Shown here: one piece after another, positions 1 to 5,611 of the stretch | Layout: every line of letters begins with the position of its first letter | How positions within the stretch are numbered: the stretch's first letter is position 1 | Source: Tannerella sp. | GTDB taxonomy: Bacteria; Bacteroidota; Bacteroidia; Bacteroidales; Tannerellaceae | Reading direction: 5' to 3' | NCBI GenBank assembly: GCA_031283785.1 | Contig: JAITBC010000419.1 | Coordinates: 1-12,267, forward strand | Length of the DNA: 12,267 nt | The notes under the pieces: generated by a model | The model's database searches: none | The model's input: only the letters and a program-made list of their open reading frames with translations | Told to the model about the DNA's origin: nothing | Translations under genes and position numbers: made by a program

Positions 1-58
1 GATTTATTGACGCCGGACAATAACCGGATAACAAAAGGTTACTGAACAAAACCGGAAG

Positions 59-92
59 GAGGCTGCTCAAAAGTATTGGGCAGCCTCTTTTT
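59..92 (+). terminator. Rho-independent terminator of an off-window plus-strand gene
   Basis: A 10-bp stem pairs 59-68 (GAGGCTGCTC) with 78-87 (GGGCAGCCTC), with one G-T wobble, around a 9-nt loop, and five T follow at 88-92. The T run lies on the plus side, so it ends transcription entering from the left. On the minus strand the stem is followed only by a weak T-poor stretch, so help in ending the converging glycosyltransferase operon is possible but unproven. The bases before it (1-58) hold only the tail or 3' UTR of a gene outside the window. Confidence 0.85.
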
Positions 93-114
93 ACTGCGAT
101 GACGTCATATTTTA

Positions 115-1866
115 TTACCGGCTGAAACGGAACAGGACGGCTTTGCTGCGGATATCTCCCTGCCGTCCGGAGGTGGCTAACCGTTCGAATTTATACTGTG
201 AGCCGTAGCGTTCCCGTACTTTCTCGACGTCTTTCTCTGTTGTGAGGAAATATCCGCTTTCCGGTTTTTCTTTTTCAAAGTCGCGGAACGTGTTATTCAG
301 ATAAAAATTCATGCCGTAAAGGTTCTGGTATTCGCGTAGATTGTTCATTACGAAAATGTTGTTTCCCGGTCCGTAATCTCTGCTTATCCGTTCGGCAAAA
401 GGCCGTGCGGAAGCATTGTTTTTCAGGTTTCTCATTACAATGCCGTCTATGAAAAGGTTGATGCTGAACGTCAGAAGTATCGTGGCATACAGTATCTTGA
501 GGTTGATATGTCCGGTCAGGTGGAATATAACCGTAATAATTGAAATAAGTAACATGGTCATGATGGTCATGCTTGCGATGTTGTCGTATGCGAACAGGCT
601 TGTGATGCTCTCGATGGCGTTAAGCACAGCTTCCCCTGTGGTGAACTTTGCCGCGACTGCGTTGAGGTCTATCGCCTGTGTCATGACTGCCAGGCCGGTG
701 ATAAAGACGATGGAGGCGATGCCCGTCAGTACGCATGCGAAGATGCGGTTTACTTTTGAACGGTTTTCCGTTATGTAGATGAAATAATGCGCCAGAAGGA
801 TGGACAGGAAAGGGTAGGCAGGCATCAGGTAGACGCTTCGTTTGCTCGACGGAATGGTGTAAAAGAAGATAATGCAGACGGCAGCTACAAGGCTGAAACG
901 TTTCATCTTTTCAAGCGATGAAAACCAGCGCCGGGCATCTTTCAGGATTTGTCCGAATGACTTGTGAGGCAAGCGCCATTTAACGCCGAACAGTGAAAAT
1001 ACGAACAATAATGTCCATGGTATAAATCCCGAAAGAAGGGTGATGAAATTGTAAAAGACGCCTTCTTCATGTCCCAGGTCATAACTGATGTTACTTTCGC
1101 TCAAATGGAAGAAACGCCCGAAGTTCTCTGCTAACGCTATATTTAAGAAATCTTCGCCTCCCAGCCTGTATGCTTCGATATACCACAACATCGGGATAAA
1201 CGCCGATGAAACGCCTATATACATGAGTGATTTGAATACCTTGCCGAAACTGTATTTGCGCAGCAGGAGCAGGTAAATAAAAAATATGAACAGGGGCAGG
1301 ATAATTCCGACCGGACCTTTTGTGAGCACGGCACAACTGAACAAGAAAGGTATTATAACGGGCAAGCCTTTCAGTTCGAGCCTGTTTTCCCACCGGTAGA
1401 GTTGCATCAGGCCGAGTACGATGAATGTCGTCAGCAGCATGTCGACGCGTGCGGTCATCCCCGCTCGATGTATTTCGAAGCAGGTCGCCAGCAGGAGCGT
1501 AGCGATGAAAGCCTCCTGGAAACGTATTCGTTTCCCGAAAAAAGCCAGTACGCATCCAATAAGTATGATTTGCGCCAGAGCGGACGGCAGGCGCGACGTG
1601 AACTCGGAGATATGTCCGCGAGGCAATGAAAAAACAGCCATAAGCCAATGTGCCATCGGCGGTTTATAGGCAAATTCGCCTGCATATACTTCCGGCAAAA
1701 TCCAGTTGCCGGTCTCAATCATTGATACGGCGACAGAAGCTTCGCGGGGTTCGCCTTTCGTATAAAAATCACTGTTCAGCCACGGCAAAAGCGCTGTTGA
1801 ACAAACGATTATCACCGTAGTGATAGGTTTCTGAAGATACAGGTATTGAAGAGCCGATGTTCTCAT
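115..1866 (-). CDS. GT39/ArnT-like membrane glycosyltransferase
   Basis: Polytopic inner-membrane glycosyltransferase of the PMT/ArnT (GT39, GT-C fold) class. Such enzymes move a sugar from a polyprenyl-phosphate donor onto lipid A or a protein on the periplasmic face. The 583-residue protein has a hydrophobic segment near 15-30, then a first periplasmic loop with GEPREA (38-43), the position of the family's acidic-Arg catalytic signature. KPPMAHW (68-74), RLPSAL (92-97) and ARVD (139-142) are further family motifs, and LTKGPVG follows near 185. About ten more hydrophobic segments run to residue 480, then a soluble tail of about 100 residues. Its ATG lies 2 bp after the stop of the LptG-type gene, so it is the last gene of that operon. 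Pairing with an LPS-export permease hints at lipid A or LPS modification, but donor and acceptor cannot be read from sequence. Confidence 0.85.
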   Translation of the reverse strand: MRTSALQYLYLQKPITTVIIVCSTALLPWLNSDFYTKGEPREASVAVSMIETGNWILPEVYAGEFAYKPPMAHWLMAVFSLPRGHISEFTSRLPSALAQIILIGCVLAFFGKRIRFQEAFIATLLLATCFEIHRAGMTARVDMLLTTFIVLGLMQLYRWENRLELKGLPVIIPFLFSCAVLTKGPVGIILPLFIFFIYLLLLRKYSFGKVFKSLMYIGVSSAFIPMLWYIEAYRLGGEDFLNIALAENFGRFFHLSESNISYDLGHEEGVFYNFITLLSGFIPWTLLFVFSLFGVKWRLPHKSFGQILKDARRWFSSLEKMKRFSLVAAVCIIFFYTIPSSKRSVYLMPAYPFLSILLAHYFIYITENRSKVNRIFACVLTGIASIVFITGLAVMTQAIDLNAVAAKFTTGEAVLNAIESITSLFAYDNIASMTIMTMLLISIITVIFHLTGHINLKILYATILLTFSINLFIDGIVMRNLKNNASARPFAERISRDYGPGNNIFVMNNLREYQNLYGMNFYLNNTFRDFEKEKPESGYFLTTEKDVEKVRERYGSQYKFERLATSGRQGDIRSKAVLFRFSR

Positions 1867-1868
1867 AA

Positions 1869-2963
1869 TTATCTTGGCGCTTTATGATATAAATAAATAG
1901 CGATAAACGTATAAAGGATGTTGGGAATCCACGATGCAATCATCGGGCTTACAAGTCCGCTGACAGCAAAAGACGACGTGACCGTCATGAACAGGATATA
2001 AGAGAAACTTAATCCCAATCCGATGCCGATGTTCAGTCCCATCCCCCCTTTTTTCTTATATGACGATAAAGATACGCCTATGACGGTAAGGATGAAAAAT
2101 GAAAATGCATTGGCAAAACGTTTGTGATATTCTATTTCGAATGTTTGAATGTTTCCGATACCTCTTTTTTTCTGCCGTTCAATATACCGTGCCAGTTCAT
2201 GGCTGGTCATCGTTTCACAGTCGTTTTCGGATATCAGGAAATCGGCGGGCACAAACATTAATGTCGTATCGCGCCGCGATCCTGTCGTTGTATGTTCATA
2301 CATGCCGTCGAAATCGCGCACAATATAATCGATGATTGTCCATTTATACAGCGAATCGTATTTGATTGAATTGGCCGTGAGGCGTGAAACGAGTGTTTTC
2401 CCTTCAAAACGTTCGAGCGAAAAGCTATAACCCATCTGCGAGGAATTGTAGTATCGGTCAAAATAGGCAAAAATTCCGGGTTCGACTTCAAGTTGTACAT
2501 TGCCGGCAAATTCAACTTTGTTTTTTTTGATATAGCTGTATTCAAAGTTAAGGCGTTTCTCGTTTGCCGGCGGGATGATATATGCGCTTAAAATAAACAT
2601 TGTCAGGGCTATTATGCCGGCGGAGATCGCATAAGGCATCATCAGCCGGTCGAAACTCATACCGGTCGACAGCATTGCAATAATCTCCGACCGGTCAGCC
2701 AATTTTGATGTAAAGAAAATAACGGCGATAAATGTAAATAATGAAGCAAACATACTTAAAAAGTATGGTATGAAGTTCATGTAATAATCGAAGATTATCT
2801 CTTCCGACGTAACTTCCGGAGCCATAAACTTGTCAATCTTCTCATTTACGTCGAAGACGACGACAATCAGGATAATACCGCTCATGGCAAAGACAAACGT
2901 ACCGAGGAACTGCCTGATGATATATTTGTCTATACGTTTTAGTTTGAACATCTTTGACTTCAT
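1869..2963 (-). CDS. LptF/LptG-family LPS export permease
   Basis: Permease subunit of the YjgP/YjgQ family. With LptB ATPase such subunits extract LPS from the inner membrane and pass it to the periplasmic Lpt bridge. The 364 residues match the usual length of about 360. The layout is typical: three N-terminal membrane segments (about 15-38, 60-87, 108-131), a periplasmic beta-jellyroll region of about 140 residues, and three C-terminal segments from about 280. The short basic loop SSYKKKGGMG between segments 4 and 5 is characteristic. The ATG overlaps the tgt stop codon as ATGA, which suggests translational coupling; a second ATG at 2951 (MFKLKRID) is a possible alternative start. Whether it acts as LptF or LptG cannot be decided, since Bacteroidetes carry more than one paralogue. 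Confidence 0.9.
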   Translation of the reverse strand: MKSKMFKLKRIDKYIIRQFLGTFVFAMSGIILIVVVFDVNEKIDKFMAPEVTSEEIIFDYYMNFIPYFLSMFASLFTFIAVIFFTSKLADRSEIIAMLSTGMSFDRLMMPYAISAGIIALTMFILSAYIIPPANEKRLNFEYSYIKKNKVEFAGNVQLEVEPGIFAYFDRYYNSSQMGYSFSLERFEGKTLVSRLTANSIKYDSLYKWTIIDYIVRDFDGMYEHTTTGSRRDTTLMFVPADFLISENDCETMTSHELARYIERQKKRGIGNIQTFEIEYHKRFANAFSFFILTVIGVSLSSYKKKGGMGLNIGIGLGLSFSYILFMTVTSSFAVSGLVSPMIASWIPNILYTFIAIYLYHKAPR

Positions 2964-4090
2964 ATTCGTTTATTCAGTTCCGGGATAATACTTCTTTTCC
3001 ACGAAGAGAAATCGCCTTCCGCAATGTGCGAACGTACTTCTTTCATAAACCGGAGGTAAAAAGCCAGATTATGAATGGAGGCAATCTGGAGCGCCAGAAT
3101 CTCGCCGGCCTTAAACAGGTGATGAAGATAGGCTTTGCTGTATGTCGTATCGACAAAAGAACAGGCGTTTTCGTCGATCGGCGAAAAGTCGTCCGCCCAC
3201 TTGCGGTTACGCATATTCATCGTCCCGTTTATCGTAAATAACTGCCCGTTACGTCCATTACGGGTCGGCATGATACAGTCGAACATATCGACGCCCCGTT
3301 CGACCGCTTCCAGAAGATTGACGGGAGTGCCTACTCCCATCAGGTAACGCGGTTTGTCTTTTGGCAATATTTCGTTTACAATCTCAACCATTTCATACAT
3401 CTTTTCGGTAGGCTCGCCAACCGCAAGGCCACCTATCGCATACCCGTCCGCTACGGTATCTGCTGCGTTTCCGGCGGCCTGCCTGCGTAAATCCGGATAA
3501 ACACATCCCTGTACGATCGGGAAAAAGCTCTGGTTATAGCCATATTTAGCTTCTGTGTCGTTGAAGCGTCCAACGCACCGTGAAAGCCACAATTCCGTAA
3601 GCGCTAACGATTTTTTTGCATAGCTGTAATCCGCATTGCCCGGGCAACATTCGTCAAAAGCCATGACGATATCCGCACCGATCGTTCGTTGTATATCCAT
3701 TACTTTCTCAGGCGAAAAGAAATGTTTGCTCCCGTCTATATGCGATCGAAATTCGGCCCCATTGTCGCTTAACTGCCTGTTTTCGGCAAGCGAAAATACC
3801 TGGAATCCCCCGCTATCGGTCAACATCGGACGATTCCAGCCGTTGAAGCGGTGAAGACCGCCGGCCTTTTCCAGTATATCCGGTCCCGGTCGCAGATATA
3901 AGTGATACGTATTGCCAAGTATTATCTGCGCATCAATATCGTCCCGCAATTCCGTCATGTGTACGGCTTTTACCGTAGCCTGCGTCCCTACCGGCATAAA
4001 AACAGGCGTTTCAATGCATCCATGACCGGTCGTAATCGATCCTGTACGTGCATTCGAAGCCTTATCTGTATGTTCTATTTTAAAGTCCAT
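2960..4090 (-). CDS. tgt: Queuine tRNA-guanine transglycosylase (zinc-cysteine-less type)
   Basis: Exchanges guanine-34 of tRNAs with GUN anticodons for preQ1, a step in queuosine synthesis, in the cytoplasm. The ATG at 4090 gives 376 residues, the normal size. An in-frame TTG at 4108 lies inside the promoter and is rejected. Visible active-site motifs are TDSGGFQVF with D92, AFDEC with D146, GGLAVGE (220-226), and FDCIMPTRNGRNG (270-282), where D271 aligns with the nucleophile D280 of the Zymomonas enzyme. Counting from that Asp, the three zinc cysteines (318, 320, 323 in Zymomonas) fall on A309, S311 and D314, while the fourth ligand, His, is kept as H340. C310 is the only nearby cysteine. 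The structural zinc site is therefore probably lost, which I believe is common in this phylum. It is first in an operon with an LptG-type permease and a glycosyltransferase. Confidence 0.96.
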   Translation of the reverse strand: MDFKIEHTDKASNARTGSITTGHGCIETPVFMPVGTQATVKAVHMTELRDDIDAQIILGNTYHLYLRPGPDILEKAGGLHRFNGWNRPMLTDSGGFQVFSLAENRQLSDNGAEFRSHIDGSKHFFSPEKVMDIQRTIGADIVMAFDECCPGNADYSYAKKSLALTELWLSRCVGRFNDTEAKYGYNQSFFPIVQGCVYPDLRRQAAGNAADTVADGYAIGGLAVGEPTEKMYEMVEIVNEILPKDKPRYLMGVGTPVNLLEAVERGVDMFDCIMPTRNGRNGQLFTINGTMNMRNRKWADDFSPIDENACSFVDTTYSKAYLHHLFKAGEILALQIASIHNLAFYLRFMKEVRSHIAEGDFSSWKRSIIPELNKRI

Positions 4091-4105
4091 TTCATAAATT
4101 AACTG

Positions 4106-4113
4106 CAAACGTA
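4106..4113 (-). promoter_or_regulatory. Bacteroidetes-type -7 element for the tgt operon
   Basis: Read on the minus strand this is TACGTTTG, an exact TAnnTTTG match. The -33 element is weak: a TTG-like triplet at 4131-4129 sits only 15 bp away. Transcription would start near 4100, giving a 5' leader of about 10 nt before the ATG at 4090. This supports that ATG over the upstream TTG at 4108. Confidence 0.6.
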
Positions 4114-4189
4114 CAAAAAAATTTCTTTCAACCTCCTATAAAATAATTTTTTGTCTCCAGGAAAAGCATAATCGGGTAACTATATGAAA

Positions 4190-4211
4190 AAATACCATGT
4201 ATATGGTATTT
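4190..4211. repeat. Perfect 9-bp inverted repeat
   Basis: AAATACCAT (4190-4198) and ATGGTATTT (4203-4211) are perfect reverse complements around a 4-nt GTAT spacer. It sits in the spacer between tgt and the aromatic operon, about 75 bp behind the tgt -7 element. It could be an operator or a small hairpin. There is no T tract on the plus side, and the minus side carries only a short AT-rich run. Function unknown. Confidence 0.5.
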
Positions 4212-4245
4212 CCTGTCTGGAAATAACCGAATATTTTTGCCGGAT

Positions 4246-4422
4246 AAATTAAATAAGTCATATGGCTGTTTGTGGTGGCTCAACGGTAAATCAAGCTACA
4301 TGCAACAGCAAAGCCGAAAAGTGTTTGAAGGGCTTCTTTTCCCTGATGCCCCGGCGTATCGTCATCGCTTAGCAACCGGATATGGCAATTTATCAACAGT
4401 TTTACCGCCGGTACAAAAATAA
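4246..4422 (+). pseudogene. Remnant of a serine hydrolase (beta-lactamase family) C-terminal region
   Basis: This frame reads KLNKSYGCLWWLNGKSSYM (4246-4302) followed by VFEGLLFPDAP, and ends at TAA 4420-4422. The SYG-LWWLNGKSS-M pattern followed by F-G-L-PDAP recalls, from memory, the C-terminal part of Bacteroidetes serine hydrolases of the beta-lactamase/PBP4-like class. The catalytic SxxK and YxN portions that should lie upstream are absent, and the frame stops before the usual V-V-P-S-x-x-L-V-V-x-R-M-G strand is completed. The downstream residues (YRHRLATGYGN) already drift from what I expect. No ATG or promoter precedes it. Read as a decayed fragment; the family assignment rests on motif memory only. 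Confidence 0.45.
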
Positions 4423-4458
4423 TGATTTTTTCGGAATAACGGATCAAAGAAAAAATCA
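4423..4458. repeat. Perfect 10-bp inverted repeat with 16-nt spacer
   Basis: TGATTTTTTC (4423-4432) is the exact reverse complement of GAAAAAATCA (4449-4458). It starts directly after the serine-hydrolase remnant and ends 43 bp before the -33 element of the aromatic operon promoter. It could be a binding site for a dimeric regulator or a leftover of an insertion. A terminator is unlikely because the stem is AT-only at its core and the loop is long. Confidence 0.5.
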
Positions 4459-4501
4459 GTAGCGCTCAAAAAAAGATTTAGCAAAAAAAAATGACGGTTT
4501 A

Positions 4502-4532
4502 TTTGGCGGCTTGAAAAAAGTGAGTATATTTG
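4502..4532 (+). promoter_or_regulatory. Promoter of the Phe/Tyr biosynthesis operon
   Basis: A complete Bacteroidetes sigma-ABfr type promoter: -33 TTTG at 4502-4505, a 19-bp spacer, and -7 TATATTTG at 4525-4532, both exact matches to TTTG/TAnnTTTG. An A-rich tract lies just upstream (4463-4491). Transcription should start near 4536-4540, about 18 nt before the leader-peptide ATG. Confidence 0.85.
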
Positions 4533-4556
4533 CACCCGAAAATAAATGCTTGATAA

Positions 4557-4610
4557 ATGAGACGTTATTTTAATACATACTTCTATTTTTACTTTTACTT
4601 TAGCAGGTGA
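4557..4610 (+). CDS. Phe/Tyr attenuation leader peptide
   Basis: A 17-codon ORF, ATG 4557 to TGA 4608-4610, encoding MRRYFNTYFYFYFYFSR. Five Tyr and five Phe codons make up 10 of 17 residues, and residues 8-15 strictly alternate Tyr-Phe. It lies between a consensus promoter and a strong terminator, immediately ahead of genes that make Phe and Tyr. This is the logic of E. coli pheL, but covering both amino acids. The role inferred is to stall the ribosome when charged tRNA-Phe or tRNA-Tyr is scarce. There is no Shine-Dalgarno sequence, as is usual in this phylum. A four-codon ORF (MLDK, 4546-4560) ends on this start codon as ATGA and might feed ribosomes to it. The peptide itself probably has no other function. 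Confidence 0.85.
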   Translation: MRRYFNTYFYFYFYFSR

Positions 4611-4678
4611 AGGCAGGAATTTTGTATGTATTAGAGATTGAGAAGAAAATTTGAGATTAAAAATATAAAAGTCCTGCC
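4568..4678 (+). promoter_or_regulatory. Attenuator: protector helix and antiterminator of the Phe/Tyr operon
   Basis: Two mutually exclusive pairings precede the terminator. Protector helix: TAATACATAC (4571-4580, inside the leader ORF) pairs perfectly with GTATGTATTA (4624-4633) and extends 3 bp to 4568/4636 with two G-U pairs. Antiterminator: GGCAGGA (4612-4618, just after the leader stop) pairs perfectly with TCCTGCC (4672-4678), the left arm of the terminator. It extends over TTTTGTAT (4620-4627) against ATATAAAA (4663-4670) with one mismatch. A ribosome stalled early in the Tyr/Phe run would cover 4571-4580 and free the antiterminator. One at the stop codon would cover 4612-4618 and allow termination. 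The pairings are read directly; the mechanism is inferred from classical attenuators. Confidence 0.8.
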
Positions 4679-4701
4679 GTAACGACGGCGGGACTTTTTT
4701 T
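4667..4701 (+). terminator. Intrinsic terminator of the Phe/Tyr attenuator
   Basis: AAGTCCTGCCGT (4669-4680) pairs with ACGGCGGGACTT (4685-4696) as a 12-bp stem with one G-U pair and an AACG tetraloop. Two further A-T pairs extend it to 4667/4698. A run of seven T occupies 4695-4701. It lies 56 nt after the leader stop codon and 67 nt before the pheA start, with no gene in front of it other than the leader peptide. It therefore acts as a conditional (attenuation) terminator rather than an end-of-gene one. Confidence 0.93.
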
Positions 4702-4768
4702 ATTTTGGGGAAGGGAGGGGTGCAAGACATTATTATTTGGAGTTTAGATATTAAATATGATATAAAAG

Positions 4769-5611
4769 ATGAATAAAGTTGCAATTCAGGGGATTATTGG
4801 CTCATATCACGATATGGCAGCCCATTATTATTTCGAGGGAGAAGATATTGAAATTGTCGGATGTAATACATTCGGAGAAGTTATAAAACAGATACATGAC
4901 GACACGTCGGTCATTGGTCTTATGGCAATCGAAAATACGATAGCCGGCAGTTTGTTGCAGAATCATGAACTTATCCGGCAGAGCGAGTGCCTGATTATCG
5001 GGGAGTATAAGTTGCGTATATCACATTCGCTTGTCGCTCTGCCGGGTATGCGTCTGTCGGAGGTGAAAGAGGTAAACTCTCATCCCATTGCGTTGATGCA
5101 GTGTGCCGAATATCTTCAAACGTTGTCCGGCATAAAGATTGTAGAAAAGGAAGATACCGCGTTGAGCGCAAAATGGATTGCCGAACAGAAATTAGACGGT
5201 CATGCTGCGGTATGCAGTAAATTGGCCGCCGAAATTTACGGCCTTGAAATACTTGCGGAGGGTATCGAAACGAATAACAGGAATTTCACCCGTTTCCTCG
5301 TTATCGCCGACAAGTGGAACGCAGAGGATATTATGCGAGGCGTAGCGAAGAATAAATCGTCTGTCGTTTTCGCCCTGCCTCACACTGCCGGAAGTCTCTC
5401 CAAAGTGCTGACGATATTGTCGTTTTATGATATGAATCTGACAAAAATACAATCGCTGCCGATTATCGGACGGGAATGGGAATATCTGTTTTACATAAAC
5501 CTGACTTATATGGATTATACCCGATATAAACAGGCTCTGGATGCTATTATGCCGTTAACGAAAGACTTGAAAATACTTGGAGAATATGCAGAAGGAAAAC
5601 AAAGTATTTGA
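4769..5611 (+). CDS. pheA: Prephenate dehydratase with ACT domain
   Basis: Converts prephenate to phenylpyruvate, the committed step to Phe. At 280 residues it is a stand-alone PDT-ACT protein without a chorismate mutase domain, which here sits on the DAHP synthase. The PDT domain (1-180) shows QGIIGSY (7-13), IENTIAGSL (54-62), SHP (104-106) and the catalytic NFTRF (172-176). The ACT domain (about 196-275) has the AGSL turn (207-210), but the Phe-binding motif ESRP is replaced by QSLP (228-231), followed by a typical WEY. Feedback by Phe may therefore differ from the classical enzyme; I believe this variant is common in Bacteroidetes. It is the first structural gene of the operon, 67 nt beyond the attenuator terminator, and it overlaps the next gene by 26 bp. 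Confidence 0.95.
   Translation: MNKVAIQGIIGSYHDMAAHYYFEGEDIEIVGCNTFGEVIKQIHDDTSVIGLMAIENTIAGSLLQNHELIRQSECLIIGEYKLRISHSLVALPGMRLSEVKEVNSHPIALMQCAEYLQTLSGIKIVEKEDTALSAKWIAEQKLDGHAAVCSKLAAEIYGLEILAEGIETNNRNFTRFLVIADKWNAEDIMRGVAKNKSSVVFALPHTAGSLSKVLTILSFYDMNLTKIQSLPIIGREWEYLFYINLTYMDYTRYKQALDAIMPLTKDLKILGEYAEGKQSI

Noticed and set aside
1..45. Possible 3' end of a plus-strand gene (open frame from position 1 to TGA 43-45; another frame stops at 21-23)
   Set aside because: Too short to choose a frame or recognise a protein. The terminator at 59-92 shows that a gene ends here, but not which frame.
99..108. 10-bp palindrome ATGACGTCAT between the terminator and the glycosyltransferase stop
   Set aside because: A single short palindrome in a converging intergenic spot, with no promoter next to it; likely chance.
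4091..4108. TTG start giving Tgt six extra residues (MQLIYE)
   Set aside because: The TTG overlaps the -7 element at 4106-4113 and lies upstream of the expected transcript start.
4385..4400. TTATCAACA, similar to a DnaA box
   Set aside because: A lone imperfect match without clustering, an AT-rich unwinding region or nearby replication genes.
4362..4784. 140-residue minus-strand open frame across the attenuator
   Set aside because: It runs antisense through the promoter, leader and terminator, is low in complexity and has no family features.
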